64,000 nucleotides of DNA from contig JAQTIE010000007.1 of NCBI GenBank assembly GCA_029433475.1, positions 124,001-188,000 of the forward strand, written 5' to 3'. Below are positions 8,985 to 18,652 of this stretch, one piece after another. How positions within the stretch are numbered: the first letter of the stretch is position 1; each line of letters starts with the position of its first letter. The translations under genes were made by a program, and so were the position numbers. The notes under the pieces were generated by a model that ran no database searches, was not told where the DNA came from, and was given only the letters and a program-made list of their open reading frames with translations. The DNA is from Neisseriaceae bacterium ESL0693 (GTDB taxonomy: Bacteria > Pseudomonadota > Gammaproteobacteria > Burkholderiales > Neisseriaceae).

Positions 8985-10835
8985 ATGAATCGTTATCCTT
9001 TATGGAAATACCTGTTAATTATCATTACTTTGATTTTGGGGCTACTGTATACTATTCCCAATTTCTTTGGTGAAATTCCCGCTGTACAGATATCCACCAA
9101 TCGCCAGGCCATCATTATTGATGATCAGACAGAAAGTACCGTTAAAAAAGCCTTAGCCGCAGCTCAAATCAGCGATGATGGCATGTTCATTACCGATGGC
9201 AGTCTGAAAGTTCGCTTTGCAGACACAGAAACACAGCTTAAGGCACGTGATGCCATTGCTGCCCAGTTTGGCGATGGCTATATTGTGGCTCTGAATTTAT
9301 TGGCCAACACTCCTGAATGGATGGCCAGAATTCATGCTAAACCCATGTTCCTGGGACTGGATCTGCGTGGCGGAGTACATTTCACCATGCAGGTTGACAT
9401 GGCTTCCGCAGTAGATAAAACACTGGATAGCTATGCAGGTGATATCCGCCGCCAGCTGCGAAAAATGCATATCCGCAGTGGAGAAATCATTAAAACAGGG
9501 CAAACCTTAATTATTCCCTTCCAGTCAAATAATGATCTGAACACCGCCGTCCCCCAGTTACAGAAACGTATTACTGATGCTACATTCACCTCACGTGACA
9601 ATCGATTGATTGTCAGTCTTAGTGATGCAGTTATTGCCAAAGTGCGTACCGAGGCAGTCAAACAAAATATCACCACTTTACATAATCGTGTGAATGAACT
9701 GGGTGTTGCTGAACCTGTTATTCAACAGGCAGGCCCTGATCGCATCATGGTGGAATTGCCAGGGGTGCAGGATACCGCCAAAGCGAAAGACATTATTGGC
9801 CGCACCGCCACATTGCAGGTTCGCATGGTCAGTGACGATCCAGCCTTATTACAACAAGCAGCACAAGGGCAGATACCCAGCGGCTATGAATTATTGCCCG
9901 CCAATGGCCTGCCTACTTTAGTCAGTAAGCAGGTAGAATTAACCGGTGATAATATCAATGATGCCCAGCCTAGCTTTAATGAGCGCGGTCAGCCCGGTGT
10001 CAGCGTGAGTTTTGACAGCACAGGAGCCAGTATCTTTGCTGACCTCACACGCAATAATGTGGGCAAACGCATGGCCATGGTATTAATTGAGCAAGGTAAA
10101 GCCGAAGTGATTACCGCTCCTGTGATTAATGAACCTATCCCAGGCGGCAAAACCATTATTTCAGGCAGCATGAATATTGCTGAGGCTAATGATACTGCCC
10201 TATTACTGCGCGCCGGCTCTCTGGCTGCACCCATGAAAATTATTGAAGAACGCACCATCGGCCCTTCTTTGGGTAAAGAAAACATCAGTAAAGGTTTTCA
10301 CTCTACCCTTTGGGGTTTTATCGCTGTAGCCATTTTCATGATTTTCTATTATCGCGTTTTTGGTATATTTTCAGTACTGGCACTGTCGTGCAATTTATTA
10401 TTCTTGCTGGCTATTTTATCATTCATGCAAGCAACCCTCACCTTGCCCGGCATCGCCGCCATTGCACTGACACTGGGTATGGCCATCGATTCAAATGTAC
10501 TCATCAATGAACGTATTCGAGAGGAATTGCGGTATGGCAATACGCCGCAAATGGCCATCAATGCAGGTTACGAACATGCATGGCACACCATTGTTGACTC
10601 CAACATCACCTCACTGATTGCCGGTCTGGCCTTGCTGATTTTCGGTTCCGGCCCTGTACGCGGATTTGCCGTTGTTCACTGTCTGGGCATCATGACTTCA
10701 ATGTATTCATCAGTCGTGGTTTCTCGTGCGTTCGTTAATCTGTGGTATGGACGCAAACGTAAATTACGCAGTTTATCCATTGGTCATATATGGATTGCTG
10801 ATTCAGCAATGCAGCCCAGCAAAGCGAAGGATTAA
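8985..10835 (+). CDS. secD: Protein translocase subunit SecD
   Basis: SecD forms the SecDF complex, which uses the proton gradient to pull proteins through SecYEG on the periplasmic side. The 616 residues comprise one N-terminal membrane segment, a large periplasmic region with the P1 domain ('FLGLDLRGGVHF' marks its start), and five C-terminal RND-type membrane segments. The last include 'TLGMAIDSNVLINERIREE', which carries the conserved aspartate. secF begins 3 bp after the stop. Confidence 0.97.
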   Translation: MNRYPLWKYLLIIITLILGLLYTIPNFFGEIPAVQISTNRQAIIIDDQTESTVKKALAAAQISDDGMFITDGSLKVRFADTETQLKARDAIAAQFGDGYIVALNLLANTPEWMARIHAKPMFLGLDLRGGVHFTMQVDMASAVDKTLDSYAGDIRRQLRKMHIRSGEIIKTGQTLIIPFQSNNDLNTAVPQLQKRITDATFTSRDNRLIVSLSDAVIAKVRTEAVKQNITTLHNRVNELGVAEPVIQQAGPDRIMVELPGVQDTAKAKDIIGRTATLQVRMVSDDPALLQQAAQGQIPSGYELLPANGLPTLVSKQVELTGDNINDAQPSFNERGQPGVSVSFDSTGASIFADLTRNNVGKRMAMVLIEQGKAEVITAPVINEPIPGGKTIISGSMNIAEANDTALLLRAGSLAAPMKIIEERTIGPSLGKENISKGFHSTLWGFIAVAIFMIFYYRVFGIFSVLALSCNLLFLLAILSFMQATLTLPGIAAIALTLGMAIDSNVLINERIREELRYGNTPQMAINAGYEHAWHTIVDSNITSLIAGLALLIFGSGPVRGFAVVHCLGIMTSMYSSVVVSRAFVNLWYGRKRKLRSLSIGHIWIADSAMQPSKAKD

Positions 10836-10838
10836 ATC

Positions 10839-11774
10839 ATGGAATTTTTCAGAATTAAACGCGATATCCCGTTTATGAGCTATGGCAAGCTTACTACAGC
10901 CATTTCTCTGATTACTTTTATTTTAGCGGTATTTTTTCTGGTGACCCGCGGCCTGAATTATTCGGTGGAATTTACGGGTGGTACTGTGATGGAGGTTGAG
11001 TTCCAGCAAAGTGCAGATGTAAACCAAATCCGTAGTGAACTGGATGATTTGAAGTTGGGCGACATACAGGTGCAGGCATTGGGTACAAATAAACAGATCA
11101 TGATCCGGCTGCCCAATAAAGCCAATGTGAGTTCTGCTCAATTGTCCAATCAAGTCATGAATTTATTAGAACAGCATCAGAAAGGTGTCAAACTGAGGCA
11201 AGTTGAATTTATTGGCCCTCAGGTAGGTGAAGAATTGGTCACACATGGTCTTTTAGCGCTGGGTATGGTGGTCATCGGCATTATCATTTATCTGTCTATC
11301 CGGTTTGAATGGCGTTTTGCCGTATCGGCCATCATTGCCAATATGCATGACGTGATTATTATCCTGGGCTGTTTTGCTTTGTTTCAATGGGAATTTTCAT
11401 TAACAGTACTGGCTGGTGTCTTGGCAGTGTTAGGCTATTCTGTTAATGAATCTGTGGTGGTATTTGACCGGATTCGTGAAAATTTCCGCAAGCCACAAAT
11501 GCGCGGTAAAAGTGTTCCTGTAATCATTGATAACGCCATTACGGCCACCATGAGCCGTACCATCATTACCCATGGTTCAACTGAAGTGATGGTTATTTCA
11601 ATGTTGGTTTTTGGTGGTGCGGCATTACATGGATTCGCCATGGCACTGACCATCGGCATTGTATTTGGTATTTATTCTTCTGTATTAGTGGCCAGTCCTT
11701 TATTGCTGATGTTCGGATTGAACCGGCAAAATCTGGTGAAAACACCAAAACGCAAAGAAGAAGCCGTTGTCTGA
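10839..11774 (+). CDS. secF: Protein translocase subunit SecF
   Basis: Partner of SecD, 311 residues, with six membrane segments. 'LNYSVEFTGGTVMEV' is the SecF periplasmic signature, and 'GYSVNESVVVFDRIRENFR' is the conserved segment matching the SecD proton-path motif. It follows secD by 3 bp and ends before a very strong bidirectional terminator, closing the yajC-secDF unit. Confidence 0.97.
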   Translation: MEFFRIKRDIPFMSYGKLTTAISLITFILAVFFLVTRGLNYSVEFTGGTVMEVEFQQSADVNQIRSELDDLKLGDIQVQALGTNKQIMIRLPNKANVSSAQLSNQVMNLLEQHQKGVKLRQVEFIGPQVGEELVTHGLLALGMVVIGIIIYLSIRFEWRFAVSAIIANMHDVIIILGCFALFQWEFSLTVLAGVLAVLGYSVNESVVVFDRIRENFRKPQMRGKSVPVIIDNAITATMSRTIITHGSTEVMVISMLVFGGAALHGFAMALTIGIVFGIYSSVLVASPLLLMFGLNRQNLVKTPKRKEEAVV

Positions 11775-11803
11775 TATTGGTTTAAGAGATAAACACAATC
11801 GAT

Positions 11804-11852
11804 AAAAACGGTACTGCTCAGATAAATGAATTATCTGAGCAGTACCGTTTTT
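11804..11852. terminator. Bidirectional terminator between secF and a lipoprotein gene
   Basis: A perfect 22 bp inverted repeat (11804-11825 and 11831-11852) with a 5-base loop. It begins with A5 and ends with T5, so it should stop transcription from both convergent genes. Confidence 0.92.
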
Positions 11853-11907
11853 ATTAGTAGGTTCAGTAAGATCAGTCTGAACGACTACTTATTTTATTAC
11901 ACATGTT

Positions 11908-12543
11908 TTATTGAATAGCCCTGATGTCCTTCCAGCCTTCATTGGTGAGTACCAAAGTTGATACTCCGCGTTGTGGCTGATGTAATTTGTCTTTCCAATC
12001 ATCATCGCGGGTTTTTAATAATTTTTCAGCCCATTTTTCCGGTTGAATGCGCGCATCGTATACCACTTTTGAAGCCATCACGCCATTATCGGGTGTTGGT
12101 TCAGTAAACAGAATGATTTGTTCAACATGTTGTTTACCAATACACAATAAAGGTGTAGTCGGGCTATTTACCACAGTATCATTGCTCTTTTCAGTGCGGG
12201 TAAATACGATAACAGGGATTTTGTTATCCTGTTGTTTTTCCTCTTCCTGATGATATAAGCCGGCATCTACCAACACATGCATCTGTTTAATGGCATTTTT
12301 ATTGATGGCTTTACCATCGACATCTCGCTTGGCAATACGAATTTCCTGATTACCCAGAAATACAATATTATTATGCTGATCATTCTGTAACGTTAAGCCA
12401 ACGGGCAGACATACTTTTTCATGTGTTGCATATGCATCGATGGCTTTGGCAAAATTACTTTTAGTTGCCTTTTGCGAATTACCACATGCGGTCAACAATA
12501 CACTTAAACTCAATAGGCCTGTCAGTGCTATTTTATTCATCAT
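11908..12543 (-). CDS. Putative lipoprotein of unknown function
   Basis: A 211-residue protein with a lipoprotein signal peptide ending in the lipobox LTAC (C20), so it is probably anchored in the outer or inner membrane facing the periplasm. The rest is soluble, with a conserved-looking cysteine in 'LLCIGKQ' and no domain I recognise. It faces secF across the bidirectional terminator and stands alone. The MM start allows either methionine; the second would shorten it by one residue. Confidence 0.8.
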   Translation of the reverse strand: MMNKIALTGLLSLSVLLTACGNSQKATKSNFAKAIDAYATHEKVCLPVGLTLQNDQHNNIVFLGNQEIRIAKRDVDGKAINKNAIKQMHVLVDAGLYHQEEEKQQDNKIPVIVFTRTEKSNDTVVNSPTTPLLCIGKQHVEQIILFTEPTPDNGVMASKVVYDARIQPEKWAEKLLKTRDDDWKDKLHQPQRGVSTLVLTNEGWKDIRAIQ

Positions 12544-12749
12544 TAAACCTTACCAATTTACAGATAACATGTTAAGAATACTGTCTTATTCTAAAGTTGG
12601 CAATGTTTGTCTAAAATTCTAGCATAATCTTACTTAAACCTTCACAGTGAAACATTATTAATCTTATTTAATGTGCAGAATACGCATTAAAACCAGTTAT
12701 AATACCTCACTGACAGAACTTAATTTTTATCATGATGGATTGACACAAT

Positions 12750-13115
12750 ATGATTAAATTATATGGTATTGCTAACTGTAATACCGTAAAAAAGGCACGT
12801 TTATGGTTAAAAGCACAAGGTATTGATGCTGAGTTTATCGACTTTAAAAAAATACCGCCAACCAAGCAGGATATTCAATTCTGGTTAACCCACTTACCAA
12901 AAGAAACGCTGATCAATCGCAAAGGCACCACCTGGCGAAAACTCACACAAACAGAGCAGCAACAGGCGTTTATGAGTGATGAGGAGGCCATAGAAATCAT
13001 GCTTACTCACCCTTCTATCATTAAAAGACCTGTTCTGATTGTGGACGATACTGTAACCGCCGGATTTAACGAACAACATTACGCTGACTTATTCACACCA
13101 TTGCTTAAGAAATAA
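12750..13115 (+). CDS. ArsC/Spx-like thioredoxin-fold protein (YffB type)
   Basis: A 121-residue protein of the ArsC-like thioredoxin fold. A single N-terminal cysteine (C10 in YGIANCNTVKKA) and 'IDFKKIPPTKQDI' fit the YffB group rather than true arsenate reductases, which keep the arginine triad. YffB-type proteins are proposed to use glutathione. It ends 8 bp before lpxH, so the two are probably co-transcribed. No arsenic genes are nearby. The exact reaction is unknown. Confidence 0.85.
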   Translation: MIKLYGIANCNTVKKARLWLKAQGIDAEFIDFKKIPPTKQDIQFWLTHLPKETLINRKGTTWRKLTQTEQQQAFMSDEEAIEIMLTHPSIIKRPVLIVDDTVTAGFNEQHYADLFTPLLKK

Positions 13116-13123
13116 TATTAATC

Positions 13124-13864
13124 ATGAATCAAACCACCATTATTATTTCAGACCTACATCTATCTGAAAATACACCAAAACTTAATCAGCTTTTTGAACA
13201 TACACTCCAACAATGGCAAGGGAAAATTGACGCTTTATATATATTAGGTGATTTTTTCGACGTCTGGGTCGGTGATGACGATGATGGTTCGTTTATTAGT
13301 CACATTAAGCAGTTATTAAAAAACTTCAGTAGTGAAACACCCATTTATTTTATGCATGGTAATCGTGACTTTCTGCTTGGTACACAGTTTGCTAATCAGA
13401 CTGGCATTACAATTCTGTCCTCCCCTCAGAAAGTCATGCTATATGGACACCATTATATTCTGACCCATGGTGATGAATTGTGCACACGGGATATTCCTTA
13501 TCAACAATTCCGTGCTCAATCACGGCAGCCATTATGGCAGCAAATGGTATTAATGAAACCATTGGCAGAAAGACGGTTACTGGCTGGCCAAATTCGTCAG
13601 ATGAGTGAGATTAAAAAAACAGATCAAGGTAAAAATGATTTATCTGATGCTTCAGAGGAAGGTATTAATACATTAATGGCTGCGTTTATCAGTCAACCCA
13701 TGCCAGCATTGATTCATGGCCATACCCATCGCCCCGGCCAGCATCAACATGTAATGAATGGCCATATTTTTCAGCGTTATGTCATCCAAGACTGGGAACA
13801 GAATAGCGGCGGTTATCTGGCGATTGATGCAACTGGTGTCCATGCTCACACATTAACTATTTAA
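13124..13864 (+). CDS. lpxH: UDP-2,3-diacylglucosamine hydrolase LpxH
   Basis: LpxH cleaves UDP-2,3-diacylglucosamine to lipid X and UMP in lipid A synthesis at the inner membrane. The 246 residues carry the calcineurin-like phosphoesterase motifs in order: SDLHL (9-13), GDFFDVWVGDDD, HGNRDFLLG, HGDE and HGHTHRP, with metal-binding Asp/His/Asn residues intact. It sits directly after the YffB-like gene and before a strong terminator shared with rho. Confidence 0.94.
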   Translation: MNQTTIIISDLHLSENTPKLNQLFEHTLQQWQGKIDALYILGDFFDVWVGDDDDGSFISHIKQLLKNFSSETPIYFMHGNRDFLLGTQFANQTGITILSSPQKVMLYGHHYILTHGDELCTRDIPYQQFRAQSRQPLWQQMVLMKPLAERRLLAGQIRQMSEIKKTDQGKNDLSDASEEGINTLMAAFISQPMPALIHGHTHRPGQHQHVMNGHIFQRYVIQDWEQNSGGYLAIDATGVHAHTLTI

Positions 13865-13930
13865 TTTATAAATAATTTAGCCCAAGACAAGATATAGTAT
13901 TGGCTCATCACCCATAAATTAAAACCAAAA

Positions 13931-13960
13931 TGCCCTGTCTGATTTTAATCAGACAGGGCA
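13931..13960. terminator. Terminator between lpxH and rho
   Basis: A 13 bp stem (13931-13943 with 13948-13960) with a TTTA loop, flanked by AAAA on the left and TTACTTTTT on the right. It serves the two converging genes lpxH (+) and rho (-). Confidence 0.88.
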
Positions 13961-13988
13961 TTACTTTTTGATTACACACAATCCAGAT

Positions 13989-15248
13989 TTATTTACCGCG
14001 CATCAGATCAAAGAAATCTGCATTATTTTTTGATTGCTTCAGTTTATCTGTGAGGAATTCCATGGCTTCGATATCGTCCATCGGATGGAGGAATTTACGC
14101 AATAACCACATTTTCTGGAGATGTTCATTAGATACCAACAATTCTTCGCGCCGCGTACCAGAGCGATTAATATGAATGGCCGGGAACAAGCGTTTTTCAG
14201 CCATGCGGCGATCCAGATGTAATTCCATATTGCCAGTGCCTTTGAATTCCTCATAAATCACATCATCCATGCGACTGCCGGTTTCCACCAAAGCCGTAGC
14301 GATAATAGTCAGTGAGCCACCTTCTTCCACATTACGGGCAGCACCAAAAAAACGTTTTGGACGATGTAAGGCATTGGCATCCACACCACCGGTTAAGATT
14401 TTACCGGACGTAGGCACCACTGTATTATATGCCCGTGCCAGACGGGTAATGGAATCAAGCAAAATAACCACATCTTTTTTATGTTCAACCAGACGTTTGG
14501 CTTTTTCGATTACCATTTCAGCCACCTGAACATGACGGGTTGCCGGTTCGTCAAAAGTAGATGACACTACTTCACCACGTACGGAACGCGTCATTTCGGT
14601 AACTTCTTCCGGCCGTTCATCAATTAATAAAACAATCAATTCTGCCTCAGGATAATTGCCGGTAATTGCATGTGCAATATTCTGCAACATAACGGTTTTA
14701 CCCGATTTAGGCGGAGCAACCAATAATGCTCGCTGGCCAAAACCAATCGGCGAAATCAGATCAATTGCACGGCTGGTATAATTTTCTTCAGAACGAATAT
14801 CACGTTCCAGAATAAACTGACGATCGGGGAAAAGCGGCGTTAAATTTTCAAACAGAATTTTGTGCTTACACACATCAGGGTGATCATCATTGATTTTATC
14901 CAGCCGAACCAGAGCAAAATACCGCTCATTATCTTTAGGAACCCGTACACTACCTTCTATGGTGTCACCTGTATGCAGATTGAAGCGCCGGATCTGACTC
15001 GGACTGACATAAATATCGTCTGGCCCAGCCAAATAAGAAGTATTCATGCTACGCAGAAAGCCGAAACCATCAGGCAGGATCTCCAGAGTACCTGAACAGG
15101 TAAAGCCTTCGCCCTGCTTCATTTTAATTCGCACAATAGCAAAAACTAAGTCTTGCTTACGTAGACGATTGGCATTTTCAATGCCTAACTCCTCAGCAAT
15201 GGCTAAAAGGTCAGACACATGTTGATTTTGTAATTCAGAAACGTGCAT
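13989..15248 (-). CDS. rho: Transcription termination factor Rho
   Basis: Rho is a hexameric RNA-dependent ATPase that ends transcription. The 419 residues have the N-terminal Rho domain ('[20 protein letters not shown]'), the cold-shock RNA-binding domain ('GFGFLRS'), Walker A 'APPKSGKTV', Walker B 'VILLDSITR' and the R-loop region near '[20 protein letters not shown]'. Length is typical. The 339 bp leader upstream is non-coding, and rho is autoregulated by leader termination in other bacteria. Confidence 0.97.
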   Translation of the reverse strand: MHVSELQNQHVSDLLAIAEELGIENANRLRKQDLVFAIVRIKMKQGEGFTCSGTLEILPDGFGFLRSMNTSYLAGPDDIYVSPSQIRRFNLHTGDTIEGSVRVPKDNERYFALVRLDKINDDHPDVCKHKILFENLTPLFPDRQFILERDIRSEENYTSRAIDLISPIGFGQRALLVAPPKSGKTVMLQNIAHAITGNYPEAELIVLLIDERPEEVTEMTRSVRGEVVSSTFDEPATRHVQVAEMVIEKAKRLVEHKKDVVILLDSITRLARAYNTVVPTSGKILTGGVDANALHRPKRFFGAARNVEEGGSLTIIATALVETGSRMDDVIYEEFKGTGNMELHLDRRMAEKRLFPAIHINRSGTRREELLVSNEHLQKMWLLRKFLHPMDDIEAMEFLTDKLKQSKNNADFFDLMRGK

Positions 15249-15587
15249 AGAATGTAATGTATAAGAATAAAATAATTATTAGAGTGAAAGATAAGGCGGC
15301 CACATCAAATACCGGGACATACTGCCCGCCGGCTACCTTATAGCCAATAACGTTTGCGATGACTATATAAAAATATTTACTGAGAATCGGTTTGGTTTAT
15401 ATCGGCAATAAAGACAGACTGAAAACAAAGAAAATGGCGTCTTGCCGATTACAATCAATTCTATGCTTTGGTCTGGTCAGTGTCAAGCATTCTATCAGAA
15501 AGACATCAACACATTCAAAATAATACAACAAAATCGCAGAATAATTACATGCTATAATAAATTTTTCAATTCTGATGAGAGAGAACC
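15249..15587. other. Non-coding region between rho and the FKBP gene
   Basis: 339 bp between divergent starts with no credible gene. The part nearest rho, transcribed as its leader, holds a GC-rich patch (about 15295-15350) able to form hairpins. That would fit the autoregulatory leader known for rho elsewhere. No promoter boxes can be fixed by eye. Confidence 0.45.
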
Positions 15588-16097
15588 ATGCGGCTTTTTC
15601 CTTTTTCCTTGATGAGTTTAACGGTTATTCTGGCTTTATCAGCCTGTCATTCCGGCAATAATTTTAAATCAAACCATGATACAGCCTCAGCCACTGCGAT
15701 TAACCAACCTTCTTCCACGCAAGATGATTTTCTGACAAAAAACAAAACAGCGCCCGGCGTCCATACCACTGATTCAGGATTGCAATATAAAATCAATCGT
15801 GAAGGCAATGGCAAACAACCAGCACGCACTGATGTGGTTCAAGTGGAATATGAAGGACGGTTAACCAATGGCAATGTGTTTGACAGTACAGCCATGCATG
15901 GGGGGCAGCCTGTCAGCTTCCCTCTAGATCGGGTTATTCCCGGCTGGACTGAAGGATTACAACTGATGAAAGAAGGCAGTGATTACACCTTTTATATCCC
16001 TGCCGATCTGGCTTATGGTGAAAATAGCCCCAGTAGCGCTATTCCGCCAAATAGTACATTGATTTTCGATGTTAAATTAATCAAAGTAGGACAGTAA
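15588..16097 (+). CDS. FKBP-type peptidyl-prolyl isomerase, lipoprotein
   Basis: A 169-residue envelope lipoprotein: signal peptide with lipobox LSAC (C20), a low-complexity linker, then one FKBP domain from about residue 60. The domain shows 'VEYEGRLTNGNVFDST', 'VIPGWTEGLQLM' and 'ADLAYGE', the substrate pocket of FkpA/FkbP-type isomerases. It helps fold proteins in the periplasm or at the surface. Neisseria has similar small FKBP proteins. It is monocistronic, convergent with the YchJ-like gene. Confidence 0.9.
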   Translation: MRLFPFSLMSLTVILALSACHSGNNFKSNHDTASATAINQPSSTQDDFLTKNKTAPGVHTTDSGLQYKINREGNGKQPARTDVVQVEYEGRLTNGNVFDSTAMHGGQPVSFPLDRVIPGWTEGLQLMKEGSDYTFYIPADLAYGENSPSSAIPPNSTLIFDVKLIKVGQ

Positions 16098-16107
16098 TTC
16101 TTATTCA

Positions 16108-16132
16108 TCAAGGCACGATCAAAGTGCCTTGA
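16108..16132. terminator. Hairpin between convergent FKBP and YchJ-like genes
   Basis: A 9 bp stem TCAAGGCAC/GTGCCTTGA (16108-16116, 16124-16132) with a 7-base loop. The T-run after it is poor, so it may be a weak terminator or rely on Rho. Confidence 0.55.
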
Positions 16133-16166
16133 TTCAATATTAAGATCACAATAATTTAAAGCAATA

Positions 16167-16586
16167 TCAACAGATATCACCATTCACATAAACCCATAAT
16201 CCATTAACCTGAACAAAGCGGCTACATTCCTGCAATTTTTCAGCCCGGCCATTATACTTATACCGCGCAATAAAACACACTTCCGCAACATTGGGTTCAA
16301 TCTGTTTTGATGACAATACTTGTAAAGATAACCATTTGATCTGATGATCAGCCAATAATTCTTCCGGAGAGGTATCCGGATGCCAGGTTTGTTTTAAATA
16401 TTCAAGATTATTTAAGGTATAGGCCGTATACCGTGACCGCATCAATTGCTCTGGGGTTTTTGCTGTTTCTTTTCCTGTAAGCAACCGCCCGCAGCAATTA
16501 TCAAAAGATAATTCGTGCCCTTGGGAGTCCAGTGCGCCACAAGGACAACTCTCTTCAGTGACAGATTTTAATTTTTTCTTACCCAT
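16167..16586 (-). CDS. YchJ-family (UPF0225) SEC-C motif protein
   Basis: A 139-residue protein with an N-terminal SEC-C-like zinc motif (C14, C16 in SCPCG and the CC pair in 'NCCGRLLTG') and an NTF2-like body containing 'LMRSRYTAY', the hallmark of the YchJ/UPF0225 family. Function is not established. The SEC-C motif usually binds zinc and contacts proteins or ribosomes. It lies 25 bp downstream of the ParC-like gene on the same strand. Confidence 0.88.
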   Translation of the reverse strand: MGKKKLKSVTEESCPCGALDSQGHELSFDNCCGRLLTGKETAKTPEQLMRSRYTAYTLNNLEYLKQTWHPDTSPEELLADHQIKWLSLQVLSSKQIEPNVAEVCFIARYKYNGRAEKLQECSRFVQVNGLWVYVNGDIC

Positions 16587-16611
16587 ATTATGCCAGTCCG
16601 GATAAAATCTC

Positions 16612-16989
16612 TTAATCCAACAAATCTAACTGAATCTGTTTTGGTTTGCTATTTTTCTTGTCTTGTAATTTGGCACTTGCAGCTGCATGAATGGCTTTCA
16701 TGGCACGTGCACGATCTGGTCGCGTGCGTGACATATCTCTCTGATTAGGATCATATTGAGTTAAATCAAAACGACCACAGGCAATACCCAATTCCCGCAG
16801 TACGCGCATTGCCTGAATCGGATTAGCAAAACTTCGAGGCTGCGTGCTGCGTGCTTTACTTAAAACTGCATTGCCCGTACGGGTTTCGATTTCAACGAAA
16901 AAACTTCCGCCATAGGCCTTGAGCAAAACACCCTTAACGCCACCATTATCAGTGGTCACTCTTAATTGTTCTAGTGTCAGTGTATACAT
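16612..16989 (-). CDS. Small conserved protein, possibly ParC-family partition-associated
   Basis: A 125-residue basic protein starting 'MYTLTLEQLRVTTDNGGVKG'. A 17-residue upstream extension from 17040 would run into the tRNA terminator and looks non-coding, so I start at 16989. The sequence resembles short proteins annotated as ParC-family partition-associated in Neisseriaceae; that name is from memory and unverified. It ends with a lysine-rich tail ('KLQDKKNSKPKQ'). No ParA/ParB partners are nearby, so a chromosomal partition role is doubtful. Confidence 0.6.
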   Translation of the reverse strand: MYTLTLEQLRVTTDNGGVKGVLLKAYGGSFFVEIETRTGNAVLSKARSTQPRSFANPIQAMRVLRELGIACGRFDLTQYDPNQRDMSRTRPDRARAMKAIHAAASAKLQDKKNSKPKQIQLDLLD

Positions 16990-17028
16990 GGCGATAGTCA
17001 ATACAGATGCCCAAAACGGGCAAAATAA

Positions 17029-17054
17029 AAAGGTACTCATGGCAGAGTACCTTT
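17029..17054 (-). terminator. Terminator of tRNA-Asn
   Basis: A 10 bp stem AAAGGTACTC/GAGTACCTTT (17029-17038, 17045-17054) with a 6-base loop. On the minus strand it is followed by TTTTTATTTTG. It lies 7 bp past the tRNA 3' end. Confidence 0.85.
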
Positions 17055-17060
17055 GGTATT

Positions 17061-17136
17061 TGGCTCCCCGACCTGGGCTCGAACCAGGGACCTGCGGATT
17101 AACAGTCCGTCGCTCTACCGACTGAGCTATCAGGGA
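17061..17136 (-). tRNA. tRNA-Asn(GTT)
   Basis: A 76-nt complete tRNA on the minus strand with encoded CCA. Acceptor TCCCTGA pairs with TCGGGGA, the D-stem is AGCTC/GAGC, the anticodon loop CTGTTAA gives GTT, and the T-arm is CCTGG-TTCGAGC-CCAGG. It is followed directly by its own terminator. Confidence 0.97.
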
Positions 17137-17425
17137 ATGAGGCAGGATTATAATAGTTCTGATTTTTATGTCAAGCGTTTCATCATTTAAATAATCCTAT
17201 CCCGGAACAAACATCTATTTTATATAAATTTTTTTATAATAAAACTCAGTATTCCGGTTATTCGGCAAATCATTCTGCCATAATACAATGAATCATTTTT
17301 AAGTTTTTAGTTAATTGACATGAATAATATATTGCAATGCAAATGATAAATACATTAAAAACAAATCACCTTTACTGCATAAAAAGCAAAAGCGGATATT
17401 ATCAATAAAGTTATATTTATTATTC
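17137..17425. other. AT-rich gap upstream of tRNA-Asn
   Basis: 289 bp without a gene, rich in A/T runs. It should include the tRNA-Asn promoter (minus strand) and the end of the yqgE-ruvX transcript. No hairpin or repeat stands out. Confidence 0.4.
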
Positions 17426-17878
17426 TTATTTTAGTGATGGCAATTCTTCAGAAGCATCAAAGAAAGTTTGCAGAATAGCCTGAGCTGCAATCTGATCCGA
17501 TACCTGTTTGCGTTTACGCCCAAACACATGAGCCTCAGTTAATAAATGTTCAGCAACCACTGAAGTCCAGCGCTCGTCTACCCAATATACCGGAAGATGG
17601 AAGCGACCATGTAGCCGCTGGCCAAACCGCTGACTCAGACTGGTGGCATCATCCTCCCCGCCATCAGCATGCGTAGGTAGACCAACAATCAGAGCTGCCG
17701 GTTTCCATTCCGCGATCAAAGCAGCAATCCGCTGAAAACGCACATCAGTCATCGGGCTATTGATAGTTTCCAAAGGATGGGCTGTCTGCATTTCTGTTTC
17801 ACCGACAGCAATACCAATGCGCATGGTGCCAAAATCAAATCCCAGTACAGTACCTTTAACCAAATGATTCCGTCCCAT
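17426..17878 (-). CDS. ruvX: Holliday junction resolvase-like RuvX (YqgF)
   Basis: A 150-residue RNase H-fold protein. The N-terminal 'VLGFDFGTMRIGIAVG' carries the first catalytic aspartate, 'LIVGLPTHADG' and 'WVDERWTSVVAE' the later acidic residues. YqgF is implicated in 16S rRNA 5' processing and is also called a putative Holliday junction resolvase. The ATG at 17878 overlaps the yqgE stop as TGATG, so I prefer it to the upstream in-frame start at 17908. Translation is coupled to yqgE, the usual gene pair. Confidence 0.92.
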   Translation of the reverse strand: MGRNHLVKGTVLGFDFGTMRIGIAVGETEMQTAHPLETINSPMTDVRFQRIAALIAEWKPAALIVGLPTHADGGEDDATSLSQRFGQRLHGRFHLPVYWVDERWTSVVAEHLLTEAHVFGRKRKQVSDQIAAQAILQTFFDASEELPSLK

Positions 17879-18447
17879 CAGGCATGCCCTGCCTGCTGAT
17901 TTAAACACATCAGATCAATATTCAATAATTTTAACGCAGAATCATACCGCTCTTCATAGGGCAATTCAAACAGGATGCGTTTATCCGCAGCCACTGTCAG
18001 CCAGTCATTATCCGCCAGTTCCTGTTCTAATTGCCCGGCCTGCCATTGTGAATATCCAATGGTTGCGATGGCCTGATTCACCTCTTTATCATGACTCAGG
18101 CTGGCAATAATATCGCGCGAAGTCGTCATGGCAATATCGTCTGTTATCAGCAAACTACTCTGCCACGAACCAGCTGGCGTATGTACCAGAAAACCGCGAT
18201 CAATCTGTACAGGACCGCCCATTAATACGCGCTGACCATAAAACCGGCTGGGTGTTGGTGTTTTAATGGCATCAAACAATAAATCCATACTTAAAGGAGA
18301 CGGCTTATTCACCATGATACCCATTGCTCCCCTTGCCGAGTGTTCGCACACATAAACTACACCTCTCTGGAAAAAAGGATCTTCCATGGATGGCATGGCA
18401 ATCAGAAAATGATTGGCCAGTGAAAAAGGAGTCGTTTTATCACTCAT
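17878..18447 (-). CDS. YqgE/AlgH family protein
   Basis: A 189-residue UPF0301 (YqgE/AlgH) protein with the family's opening 'HFLIAMPSMEDPFFQRGVVYVCEH', then 'GAMGIMVNKPSPLSM' and 'FLVHTP'. Structures of relatives are known but the function is not. It is commonly the partner gene of yqgF, as here, with a one-base overlap. Confidence 0.93.
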   Translation of the reverse strand: MSDKTTPFSLANHFLIAMPSMEDPFFQRGVVYVCEHSARGAMGIMVNKPSPLSMDLLFDAIKTPTPSRFYGQRVLMGGPVQIDRGFLVHTPAGSWQSSLLITDDIAMTTSRDIIASLSHDKEVNQAIATIGYSQWQAGQLEQELADNDWLTVAADKRILFELPYEERYDSALKLLNIDLMCLNQQAGHA

Positions 18448-18652
18448 GACGCTATTTGCTCATTTAATAAATATTTAATCAGGACAGATGATACGGCTAT
18501 TTGAACTGACATATTGGGTTAATGAATGCATTTCTCAAGCTTATCTTTTCCGATATAATATTATTTTGATATTTTCTGGTAGACATTGTCTATTTTAGCC
18601 ATATCCGTCTGATGCATTCCGTTTTGCATACAGATCAATAGAAAGGTTTATT